Shown piece after piece: positions 7,777-15,390 of a stretch of 22,809 nt of DNA. The notes below the pieces were generated by a model. The model had not been told where the DNA came from, searched no databases, and was given only the letters and a program-made list of their open reading frames with translations. Position numbers and translations under genes: made by a program. This stretch comes from Veillonella sp. (lineage in GTDB: Bacteria; Bacillota; Negativicutes; Veillonellales; Veillonellaceae): contig NZ_DXLG01000012.1 in the NCBI RefSeq assembly GCF_019414865.1, positions 1 through 22,809 on the forward strand, given 5' to 3'. Position 1 is the stretch's first letter. Each line of letters begins with the position of its first letter.

Positions 7777-8543
7777 TAAAAGAACACCTCCTCAGCTGGG
7801 AATACAGGACCATCTTTACAAACTTTGTAACGTTTGCCACCTGCTCCATCACAAGCACAACCTAAACAACCACCAGTGCCACAGCCCATGCGTTCTTCAA
7901 GAGATACTTGGCAAGGTACGTTGAGCTCTTTAGCTACTTGCGCCACACCTTTCATCATCGGTGTAGGACCACAAGTCATAACAGATGTGAAAGTATTGCC
8001 TTTAATCAAATCAGGCATGATTGCTGTAGGGAACCCTTTCGTACCTACGCTACCATCATCAGTCGTGATGTGTACTTTAACAGGCGTATCTTTGAATAGA
8101 TCTGCCCAGAAGGTTTCGCTTTCATTTCTAAAACCAAGAATAACTTGTGCCTCTTCCCCTTCTTTCAAATGGGATGCGATACATAGCATTGGTGCGATAC
8201 CAACGCCACCGCCAACGAGAAGCATATTCTTAGATGTTACAAATGGTTCCCCTAAAGGTCCTAAACAATCTAGTGTATCGCCAGGTACGAGACGTGTCAT
8301 AATTTCAGTCCCCTTACCTACGACGCGATACAAAAGGGTAATAATACCCTTTTGTGCATCGAATCCAGCATAGCTAATAGGGCGACGCAATAATGGCGCC
8401 GTAGAGTCCGCTACGCGAACATTACAAAACTGTCCTACCTTTGCTTCTGCTGCTTGTTTTGGTGCGTGAATATCCATAATCCACACATCAGAGCCTATTT
8501 GCTCATTGCGAACGACTTCGCCCTGTTCTACATAGCCACTCAT
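7776..8543 (-). CDS. pyrK: Dihydroorotate dehydrogenase B, electron-transfer subunit
   Basis: Carries FAD and a [2Fe-2S] cluster and moves electrons from PyrD to NAD(+). With the start chosen here it has 255 residues. The FAD domain contains RRPIS (53-57) and the NAD-binding part contains LLVGGGVGIAPML (108-120). The cluster ligands are C221, C226, C229 and C242 at the C terminus. A longer frame begins at a TTG at 8561 inside carB, but GGAG placed 7 nt before the ATG at 8543 makes that ATG the likely start, 4 nt after the carB stop. Length and motifs are normal for PyrK. Confidence 0.95.
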   Translation of the reverse strand: MSGYVEQGEVVRNEQIGSDVWIMDIHAPKQAAEAKVGQFCNVRVADSTAPLLRRPISYAGFDAQKGIITLLYRVVGKGTEIMTRLVPGDTLDCLGPLGEPFVTSKNMLLVGGGVGIAPMLCIASHLKEGEEAQVILGFRNESETFWADLFKDTPVKVHITTDDGSVGTKGFPTAIMPDLIKGNTFTSVMTCGPTPMMKGVAQVAKELNVPCQVSLEERMGCGTGGCLGCACDGAGGKRYKVCKDGPVFPAEEVFF

Positions 8544-8547
8544 GGTT

Positions 8548-11500
8548 TTACTCCAATTCAAAATCTTGTAATGCTTCTACATTGTAGTTAGCATCATCTT
8601 TACGGTTAGCTACAACGCGCAATACTTCACGAGCTGTATCAAGGCTTGTTAAGCAAGGTGTACCCATTTCTACAGCAAGGCGACGCAATTGGAAGCCTTC
8701 ACGTTCAGGGCGTTTACCTGCAGTCAATGTGTTAAGTACAAGATCTACTTTATCTTGACGAATGTGGTCAGCACAGTTGTCATCACCTTCAGAGATTTTG
8801 TTAACTACCTTGCAGTCAACACCATGTTCTTTGAAGTATTTACCAGTACCTCCAGTTGCTTCGATATGGTAACCCAATTCAATGAAGCCTTTTGCCAATT
8901 GGCTAGCTTCCTCTTTATCGCGGTCTGCTACGGTCATAAGAATTGTACCATCTTCTGGGATACGCATGTTGGCGCCATTGATAGCTTTAAACAATGCTTC
9001 AGAATATGTACGACCAATCCCCATAACCTCACCAGTAGATTTCATTTCAGGTCCAAGAGCGATTTCTACAAGGCCCATTTTGGAGAAGGAGAATACAGGT
9101 GCTTTTACAGCTACATATGGTTTATTAGGTACAAGACTGAGTGGCAAGCCCAAATCTTTTAAGCTTTCACCAAGAGCAATGCGTGTTGCACATTCTACCA
9201 TATTGATGCCTGTAACCTTAGAAATGAAAGGTACAGTACGGCTAGAACGAGGGTTAACTTCGATTACGTTAAGTTCACCGTCAGCCACGATATATTGAAT
9301 ATTAAGTACACCTTTAACATTAAGGCCTACTGCAATACGACGTGTATAGTCCACGATTTGATCAATCAATTCTTGGCTCAAATGTTGAGCTGGATAAACG
9401 GCCATGGAGTCACCAGAGTGAACACCAGCGCGTTCGATTTGTTCCATAATACCAGGAATACATACGTCAGTACCATCGGAAATAGCGTCAACCTCTACCT
9501 CCATACCAACCATGTAACGGTCGATAAGAACAGGATGTTCCTTGGATGCAACTACGGCTTCCTTCATGTAAACATCAAGTTCTTTATCGTTGTATACGAT
9601 TTCCATAGCACGGCCGCCCAATACATAAGAAGGACGTACAATCAATGGATATTTCAAGTTTTTAGCTGCTGCTTGTGCTTCTTCATCAGAGGTTACAAGC
9701 GCACCTACTGGACGTGGAATACCAAGTTTTGCCAACAATTCATCAAAGCGTTCACGGTCTTCTGCCATATCGATGCTATCTACGGACGTACCGAGGATTT
9801 TGACACCGCGCTTAGCTAATGGACCTGCCAAGTTAATTGCTGTTTGACCACCGAATTGAGCAATAACGCCAGCTGGTTTTTCTTTATCGATGATTTCCAT
9901 TACATCGTCCACTGTTAATGGTTCGAAGTACAGGGAATCAGAAATATCAAAGTCTGTAGACACTGTTTCTGGGTTATTGTTAATCATAATGGATTGATAA
10001 CCCGCTTTACGAAGTGCCCAGGAGGAGTGTACGGAGCAGTAGTCAAACTCTACGCCTTGACCTATACGAATTGGACCGGAACCAAGTACGACAACAGATT
10101 TTTCACCGAGTGGTTTAACTTCGTCTTCTTGTGCATACGCACTGTAGTAGTACGGTGTTTTAGATTCGAATTCTGCAGCACATGTATCTACATATTTATA
10201 GGTTGGAAGAATGTTCCATTCTTTACGTTTTGCACGAACCTCTTCTACTGTTGTATTAGCATAACGGGCGATAACAGAATCAGTGAAGGAATAGCGTTTT
10301 GCTTTGCGCAATACTTCTTCTGTTAAGCCATGTTCAGCCAATGCTTTTTCTACATTAACAATGTTTTTGATTTTTTCAATAAAGAATGTATCAATTTTTG
10401 TAATGTAGTGAATTTTTTCTACACTAATGCCCTTGCGAAGTGCTTCTGCTACAACATAGATACGTTCATCATCTACTAAATGTAAACGTTCAATCAATTG
10501 TTCCATAGACTCATGAGAGATTTTCTTTAGCTCAATATGGTCTAAACCAATTTCCAAGGAACGAATTGCTTTAAGCAAGGAGCCTTCCAAGGAGCGATCG
10601 ATAGCCATAACTTCGCCAGTAGCCTTCATTTGAGTGCCCAATGTGCGGTCTGCCAAATTGAATTTTTCAAATGGCCAACGTGGGAATTTCGTTACTACAT
10701 AGTCAAGTGTAGGTTCGAAGCATGCTTTTGTTTCACCTGTTACAGCATTTGTAATTTGATCCAATGTCATGCCTACTGCAATTTTTGCAGCTACCTTCGC
10801 AATTGGATAGCCAGTTGCTTTAGATGCTAATGCAGAGGAACGGGATACACGAGGGTTTACTTCGATAACGATATATTCATTGCTATTTGGATTCAACGCG
10901 TATTGTACGTTACAACCACCTTCGATTTTCAAATAACGAATAATTTCTACAGAAGCAGTACGAAGCATTTGGTATTGAATATCGTTTAATGTTTGGCTTG
11001 GTGCCACAACGATGGAGTCACCAGTATGTACGCCTACAGGATCGATATTTTCCATATTACATACGATGATACAGTTATCTGCACTATCGCGCATTACTTC
11101 GTATTCGATTTCTTTCCAGCCTGCTACAGAACGTTCTGCTAGGATTTGGTGAATTGGTGAAAGTTTCAAACCACGACGTGTGATTTCATACATTTCATCT
11201 TCATTATGCGCAATACCACCACCAGTACCGCCCAATGTGTAAGCAGGACGGATGATGATAGGATAACCAATGCGATTAGCAAAGGCTACCGCTTCTTCAA
11301 GGTCGTTAAAGATATCGGATTCAGGAACTGGTTGATTGATTTCCTTCATCGCTTCTTTGAAGAGTTCACGGTCTTCTGCTTGTTTAATAGCTTCAAGTGT
11401 TGTACCTAGAAGTTTTACACCGTATTCTTCTAATACGCCAGCTTCAGACAATTGTACGGCCATATTAAGACCTACTTGGCCACCCAATGTAGCCAATAAG

Positions 11501-11748
11501 CCCCAAGGGCGTTCTTTTTTAATTACTTCTGTTACGAATTCAAGACTAATCGGTTCTACATATACGCGGTCTGCAATATCTGTATCGGTCATAATTGTAG
11601 CAGGATTGGAGTTAACCAATACTACTTTATAACCTTCTTCACGAAGGGAACGGCATGCTTGTGTACCAGCATAGTCAAACTCTGCAGCTTGGCCGATAAT
11701 AATTGGACCAGAACCAATTACAAGTACTTTTTTTGCTTCTGTGGTCAT
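8548..11748 (-). CDS. carB: Carbamoyl-phosphate synthase large subunit
   Basis: Makes carbamoyl phosphate from bicarbonate, two ATP and ammonia supplied by CarA; 1066 residues, full length. Two homologous halves are visible. Each has an ATP-grasp region, introduced by VIGSGPIIIGQAAEFDYAG (10-28) in the first and VVLGSGPIRIGQGVEFDYCS at about 555 in the second. The motifs VLVNSNPATIMTD and MINNNPETVSTD repeat the same pattern, and LGGQVGLN is answered by FGGQTAINLAG. An MGS-like allosteric domain at about 930-1060 contains ATGGTGKYF. This domain is where UMP and similar effectors act in known enzymes. It follows carA after one base, and no second carB is seen. Because only one carAB pair is in the window, it may serve arginine synthesis too, which cannot be judged here. 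Confidence 0.97.
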   Translation of the reverse strand: MTTEAKKVLVIGSGPIIIGQAAEFDYAGTQACRSLREEGYKVVLVNSNPATIMTDTDIADRVYVEPISLEFVTEVIKKERPWGLLATLGGQVGLNMAVQLSEAGVLEEYGVKLLGTTLEAIKQAEDRELFKEAMKEINQPVPESDIFNDLEEAVAFANRIGYPIIIRPAYTLGGTGGGIAHNEDEMYEITRRGLKLSPIHQILAERSVAGWKEIEYEVMRDSADNCIIVCNMENIDPVGVHTGDSIVVAPSQTLNDIQYQMLRTASVEIIRYLKIEGGCNVQYALNPNSNEYIVIEVNPRVSRSSALASKATGYPIAKVAAKIAVGMTLDQITNAVTGETKACFEPTLDYVVTKFPRWPFEKFNLADRTLGTQMKATGEVMAIDRSLEGSLLKAIRSLEIGLDHIELKKISHESMEQLIERLHLVDDERIYVVAEALRKGISVEKIHYITKIDTFFIEKIKNIVNVEKALAEHGLTEEVLRKAKRYSFTDSVIARYANTTVEEVRAKRKEWNILPTYKYVDTCAAEFESKTPYYYSAYAQEDEVKPLGEKSVVVLGSGPIRIGQGVEFDYCSVHSSWALRKAGYQSIMINNNPETVSTDFDISDSLYFEPLTVDDVMEIIDKEKPAGVIAQFGGQTAINLAGPLAKRGVKILGTSVDSIDMAEDRERFDELLAKLGIPRPVGALVTSDEEAQAAAKNLKYPLIVRPSYVLGGRAMEIVYNDKELDVYMKEAVVASKEHPVLIDRYMVGMEVEVDAISDGTDVCIPGIMEQIERAGVHSGDSMAVYPAQHLSQELIDQIVDYTRRIAVGLNVKGVLNIQYIVADGELNVIEVNPRSSRTVPFISKVTGINMVECATRIALGESLKDLGLPLSLVPNKPYVAVKAPVFSFSKMGLVEIALGPEMKSTGEVMGIGRTYSEALFKAINGANMRIPEDGTILMTVADRDKEEASQLAKGFIELGYHIEATGGTGKYFKEHGVDCKVVNKISEGDDNCADHIRQDKVDLVLNTLTAGKRPEREGFQLRRLAVEMGTPCLTSLDTAREVLRVVANRKDDANYNVEALQDFELE

Positions 11749-11749
11749 A

Positions 11750-12817
11750 TTATTTTCCCTTTCTCATTAAGTCTTCAAATTCGTCAAATAAATATAGATT
11801 ATCAGTAGGTCCTGGGGATGCTTCTGGATGATATTGTACAGAGAAGATAGGCAATTCTTTATGGCGCATACCTTCTACAGTACCATCATTTACACTGCGA
11901 TGTGTAATTTCTACAAAATCTGGCAAGGAAGTATCATCTACTGCATAGCCATGATTTTGAGATGTAATATATACGCGGCCTGTACGTAAATCTTGTACTG
12001 GATGGTTAGAGCCACGGTGACCAAATTTTAATTTAAATGTTGTACCACCATAGGCTTGAGCCAATACTTGATGGCCCATGCAAATGCCGAAGATAGGCTT
12101 TTTACCGAATAATTTCTTTACTTCTTCTACAGCATAGCCAAGATCTTGAGGATCTCCAGGGCCGTTAGATAAGAATACACCATCTGGATTTGCTGCCAAT
12201 ACATCTTCAGCCTTAGCATCTGCAGGGAATACTGTTAGACGACAACCAGCTGCTTCTAAAGAGCGAAGGATATTTTCCTTTACACCATAGTCCATTACAG
12301 CTACATGGAACTCTGCATTTTTATCGCCACGCATACCTTGCCATTTTGTAGTTACACGCATAACTTGATCTGTTGGCAAGTCTTGTTTAAATAATTTTTG
12401 AATATCTTCCATAGGATAATCAGAACGTACAAGTACGCCTTTCATTACGCCATGGTTACGAAGTACACGTGTAATAGCACGTGTATCTACATCATAAAGG
12501 CAAGGGATGCCGTGTAAACGAAGATACTCGCTAAATAAGCCTTCATTTTGCCAGTTAGATGGGAAATCACACAGTTCTCCTACGATAAAGCCCTTACAAT
12601 ATGGTTTAGGGCCTTGAGTAATAGCATTCAATGTACCATAATTACCGATCAAAGGATATGTTAATGTAATAATTTGATCCGCATAGGACGGGTCAGTCAA
12701 GATTTCTTGATACCCTGTCATACCTGTGTTAAATACAACTTCCCCTAATGTAGGAGCGCCACCTAATAAGGAACCTTCAAACACGGAACCATCTTCAAGA
12801 ACTAACTTGCCTTTCAT
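11750..12817 (-). CDS. carA: Carbamoyl-phosphate synthase small (glutaminase) subunit
   Basis: Hydrolyses glutamine and channels ammonia to CarB. The 355-residue protein has the N-terminal CPSase_sm_chain domain (about 1-130, with FNTGMTGYQEILTDPSY at 29-45) and a class I glutamine amidotransferase domain (about 170-350). The catalytic triad is C246 in GICMGHQ, H330 and E332 in QYHPEA. SNGPGDP (217-223) forms the oxyanion region. The ATG overlaps the pyrC stop by one base (TAATG). Length is usual for the family. Confidence 0.97.
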   Translation of the reverse strand: MKGKLVLEDGSVFEGSLLGGAPTLGEVVFNTGMTGYQEILTDPSYADQIITLTYPLIGNYGTLNAITQGPKPYCKGFIVGELCDFPSNWQNEGLFSEYLRLHGIPCLYDVDTRAITRVLRNHGVMKGVLVRSDYPMEDIQKLFKQDLPTDQVMRVTTKWQGMRGDKNAEFHVAVMDYGVKENILRSLEAAGCRLTVFPADAKAEDVLAANPDGVFLSNGPGDPQDLGYAVEEVKKLFGKKPIFGICMGHQVLAQAYGGTTFKLKFGHRGSNHPVQDLRTGRVYITSQNHGYAVDDTSLPDFVEITHRSVNDGTVEGMRHKELPIFSVQYHPEASPGPTDNLYLFDEFEDLMRKGK

Positions 12818-14103
12818 TATAAGACTACGCCCTCCTTCATAACTACTTTACCATCAACTACTGTGAGTTTGGCCTTACCTGTAACAGTCATACCATCAAA
12901 TGGGCTGACTTTGCCTTTTGTATAGAATTTATTTCGATCTACTGTCCATTCTTCAGTTGTAGAGAATACAGTAATATCTGCTGGTTTACCAACTTCAAGA
13001 ACACCTGCATCAAGACGCATTAATTCAGCTGGACGTGTACTCATATAGTACACAACTTGGTCAATGCTGAGTTTATCTGGACCATACGCATTGGTAATAA
13101 CCGCTGCTAAAGATGTTTCGAGACCACTGAAACCATTAGGAGCACAGCAGAACTCATGGTCTTTTTCTTCATATGCATGCGGTGCATGGTCTGTAATAAT
13201 TGCATCGATTGTGCCATCTTTCAAGCCTTCTAATAATGCTTGACGATGATCTTCGGAGCGAATTGGAGGAGCCATTTTAAACGCTGGATTGTATTCGCGT
13301 AAATATTCATCTGTGAAAGATAAATGTTGGCTTGTAACTTCACATGTTACATTAAGACCTTTTGCTTTTGCGCGACGAACCATGTCCACTGTATTTTTAC
13401 TACTTACGTGTGCAATATGAATGTGACCGCCTGTCATTTCAGATAATAAAATATCACGAGCAACCGCCAAATCTTCAGCTACTGCAGGACGACCAATAAC
13501 ACCTAGTTCATAGGAAACGATACCTTCATGCATATGACCATTTTTAGTCAATGTAATATCTTCTGCATGGTCGATAACCATTTTATTAAACATGGAGGAG
13601 TATTCTAAGGCACGACGCATAAATGCAGCATTTTCTACATAATGGCCATCATCGGAGAATGCTACTACACCAGCTTCAGCCATATCGCCCATTTCAGCAA
13701 GTTCCTTACCTTCTAGGCCTTTGGATACAGCACCAATAAATTCTACTTTCACAACGCCAGTGAGTTCAGCCTGTTTTTGTAAACCTCTTACAAGTGCAGC
13801 ATTATCTACAACTGGGTTTGTATTAGCCATAGTGACTACACGTGTGAAACCACCAGCAGCAGCCGCTTGTGTACCAGAGTGGAAATCTTCTTTAGCTTCT
13901 TGGCCTGGTTCACGCAAATGTGTGTGAATATCGATAAGACCAGGTGCTACGATAAGACCTGTTGCATCATATACTTCAGCGCCTTCAGCACTTAAGTTTT
14001 GACCGATGGCTGCAATTTTACCATCTTTTACGAGAACGTCTGCTACTTCGTTTTGTTTTTTTGCCGGATTAACTACCGTACCATTTTTAATAAGCAAGCT
14101 CAC
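12817..14103 (-). CDS. pyrC: Dihydroorotase
   Basis: Cyclises carbamoyl aspartate to dihydroorotate. With the start used here it has 428 residues, typical of the class I (Bacillus-type) enzyme. Zinc ligands H60 and H62 lie in DIHTHLREPG, further His and Asp residues are in DHAED and HIAHVSS, and the C-terminal Asp is in TDHAPH. The longest frame starts at GTG 14112, but that codon overlaps GGAGGTGA, which must be the ribosome site. The GTG at 14103, 8 nt beyond GGAGG, is therefore preferred. It overlaps the end of pyrB by 17 nt, indicating coupled translation. Confidence 0.95.
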   Translation of the reverse strand: MSLLIKNGTVVNPAKKQNEVADVLVKDGKIAAIGQNLSAEGAEVYDATGLIVAPGLIDIHTHLREPGQEAKEDFHSGTQAAAAGGFTRVVTMANTNPVVDNAALVRGLQKQAELTGVVKVEFIGAVSKGLEGKELAEMGDMAEAGVVAFSDDGHYVENAAFMRRALEYSSMFNKMVIDHAEDITLTKNGHMHEGIVSYELGVIGRPAVAEDLAVARDILLSEMTGGHIHIAHVSSKNTVDMVRRAKAKGLNVTCEVTSQHLSFTDEYLREYNPAFKMAPPIRSEDHRQALLEGLKDGTIDAIITDHAPHAYEEKDHEFCCAPNGFSGLETSLAAVITNAYGPDKLSIDQVVYYMSTRPAELMRLDAGVLEVGKPADITVFSTTEEWTVDRNKFYTKGKVSPFDGMTVTGKAKLTVVDGKVVMKEGVVL

Positions 14104-15037
14104 TACCGTCACCTCCGATAATAGTTAAGTACAATACAGCCATACGTACAGCTACGCCATTACGTACCTGTTCTTGAATTACGGATTGATCAGAATATGC
14201 TACATCTGGTGCAATTTCAAGGCCACGGTTCATAGGACCTGGATGCATTACCATCACATCATCTTTAGCCAATTTCAATACATCATTGTTAATACCAAAG
14301 ATACGTGCATATTCTCTATTTGTAGGATACAACGCAGAATGAATACGTTCTAATTGAATACGAAGTACGTTAACCACATCTGCATCAGCCACTGCTTCAC
14401 GAATATCGTGGTGTACGGTAACACCTAATTTTTCGAGCTCTGGATATACCATAGTACGAGGACCAGCCAAATGTACTTTAGCACCCATTTTAGTAAGGCC
14501 GTAGATGTTAGATCTTGCTACACGGCTATGCATAATATCGCCTAAGATAACAATTTTTAAGCCTTCAATGGATTCTTTTTTCTCTAAGATAGAATACATA
14601 TCTAGCAAAGCTTGTGTAGGATGTTCATGAGCACCATCACCAGCATTGATAATGATAGGATCTACTGCTTTTGTGGCGTATAGAGGAGCCCCTTCTGCAC
14701 TATGACGCATTACGATAGCATCTGTGCCCATATAGGACATAGTTAGCAAGGTATCGCGGAAGCTTTCACCTTTCCCCATGGAAGAACCGCTTGGAGAAAG
14801 ATTAATAACGTCAGCCCCTAAATATTTACCGGCCAATTCAAAGGAACTACGGGTACGAGTACTAGGTTCCATAAAGAGGTTAATAATGGATTTCCCCTTT
14901 AAAAGTGGAACCTTCTTATCATCAGAAAGAACGATTTTCTTCATTTTCTTTGCCACATTCAAAATCAATTTGATTTCTTCAGGTGACACATTTTGCAAAC
15001 CCAATAAATGTTTGCCTTTTAGGCTAACTTGTCCCAT
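14087..15037 (-). CDS. pyrB: Aspartate carbamoyltransferase catalytic chain
   Basis: Joins carbamoyl phosphate and aspartate to carbamoyl aspartate, the committed step. In the 316-residue protein the carbamoyl-phosphate loop is S59-T-R-T-R63 in FMEPSTRTRSSFELAG, HPTQ is at 139-142, and the aspartate-side motif MHPGPMNRG lies at about 259-267. No pyrI regulatory subunit follows, so the enzyme should be the unregulated trimer found in Gram-positive-type operons. AGGAGG five nt before the ATG fixes the start. It is the first gene of the operon, directly after the PyrR-type attenuator, so its expression is set by termination in the leader. Confidence 0.97.
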   Translation of the reverse strand: MGQVSLKGKHLLGLQNVSPEEIKLILNVAKKMKKIVLSDDKKVPLLKGKSIINLFMEPSTRTRSSFELAGKYLGADVINLSPSGSSMGKGESFRDTLLTMSYMGTDAIVMRHSAEGAPLYATKAVDPIIINAGDGAHEHPTQALLDMYSILEKKESIEGLKIVILGDIMHSRVARSNIYGLTKMGAKVHLAGPRTMVYPELEKLGVTVHHDIREAVADADVVNVLRIQLERIHSALYPTNREYARIFGINNDVLKLAKDDVMVMHPGPMNRGLEIAPDVAYSDQSVIQEQVRNGVAVRMAVLYLTIIGGDGSELAY

Positions 15038-15060
15038 GATTTCCTCCTAACTCACGTAAC

Positions 15061-15091
15061 AAAAAAGACCTTTTGCCCAGGGCAAAAGGTC
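15061..15091 (-). terminator. Attenuator terminator in the pyr leader
   Basis: An 11-bp stem (15067-15077 with 15081-15091) closes on a 3-nt loop and is followed on the minus strand by six T. It ends 24 nt before the pyrB start, with the pyrB ribosome site downstream. Its 5' arm is shared with the antiterminator, so it forms only when that structure is prevented. Confidence 0.92.
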
Positions 15092-15143
15092 AAATAGTTT
15101 GCACAAAGAAGCCCTTATGGGGGCGCTTCAACTATATTCCTTT
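15085..15143 (-). promoter_or_regulatory. Antiterminator of the pyr attenuator
   Basis: The RNA segment AAAGGAATATAGTTG (15143-15129) can pair with CAAACTATTTGACCTTT (15101-15085): six pairs in ATAGTT/AACTAT and five in AAAGG/CCTTT, with an internal mismatch. The small hairpin in between (GAAG...CTTC with a CCC/GGG stem) sits at the tip. The 5' strand takes AAAGG from the base of the PyrR-binding stem and the 3' strand takes the 5' arm of the terminator, so the three structures are mutually exclusive. Confidence 0.85.
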
Positions 15144-15171
15144 CTCAGCCTCTCTGGACTAAATTAAAAGG
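15139..15171 (-). promoter_or_regulatory. PyrR-binding loop (anti-antiterminator) of the pyr operon
   Basis: The minus-strand RNA contains TTTAGTCCAGAGAGGCTGAG between CCTTTT and AAAGG, the conserved PyrR-binding stem-loop known from Bacillus pyr leaders. In that system PyrR with UMP stabilises the loop, which frees the terminator arm and stops transcription when pyrimidines are plentiful; PRPP opposes this. The pyrR gene is not in the window. Confidence 0.93.
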
Positions 15172-15180
15172 TTTTGTAAT

Positions 15181-15210
15181 ATGCAATGGTCTCTCGTACC
15201 ATAGGTGCAT
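15181..15210 (-). other. 5' hairpin of the pyr leader
   Basis: Two five-pair helices (15181-15185 with 15206-15210, and 15186-15190 with 15198-15202) stack with a 3-nt bulge, right at the 5' end of the predicted transcript. It may stabilise the leader RNA. The same bases could encode the start of a short leader peptide. Confidence 0.5.
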
Positions 15211-15221
15211 TTTCTTTATTT

Positions 15222-15250
15222 ATTGTACTGAATCTGCCCTTGAAAGTCAA
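15222..15250 (-). promoter_or_regulatory. Promoter of the pyr operon
   Basis: TTGACT (15250-15245) and TACAAT (15227-15222) are spaced by exactly 17 nt, each five of six to consensus. Transcription should begin near 15215, giving a leader of about 178 nt that holds the attenuator. Confidence 0.85.
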
Positions 15251-15282
15251 TGTAAAAGCGAAAGTTCATAAGTATTTTAAAA

Positions 15283-15315
15283 AGAGGACAAGCCCAGTAA
15301 AGTGGCTTGTCCTCT
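15283..15315 (-). terminator. Terminator of the cof-rapZ-yvcK-whiA-exported protein operon
   Basis: Perfect 12-nt arms (15283-15294 and 15304-15315) flank a 9-nt loop and are followed on the minus strand by TTTTTAAAATA. It lies about 75 nt after the stop codon of the exported protein and about 33 nt before the pyr -35, separating the two operons. Confidence 0.9.
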
Positions 15316-15390
15316 CTATACTTACATCATTATCCGAATCCCCAAAACCTATAATTAGACATTACTAGTTTTTATTATTATGATCATGGA

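Larger units (their letters stand above)
15038..15390 (-). other. Gene-free region between the exported-protein gene and pyrB
   Basis: This 353-nt region contains, in transcription order, the terminator of the upstream operon (15315-15283), the pyr promoter, the 5' leader hairpin, the PyrR loop, the antiterminator, the attenuator terminator and the pyrB ribosome site. The first 75 nt after the exported-protein stop (15316-15390) show no recognisable element. Confidence 0.85.

Noticed and set aside
8544..8561. TTG start giving a six-residue-longer PyrK
   Set aside because: It has no ribosome site and lies inside carB; the ATG at 8543 has GGAG at proper distance.
8689..9819. Several 138-174-codon plus-strand ORFs inside carB
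   Set aside because: Antisense shadows of a full-length, strongly conserved carB; compositions are odd and no starts are supported.
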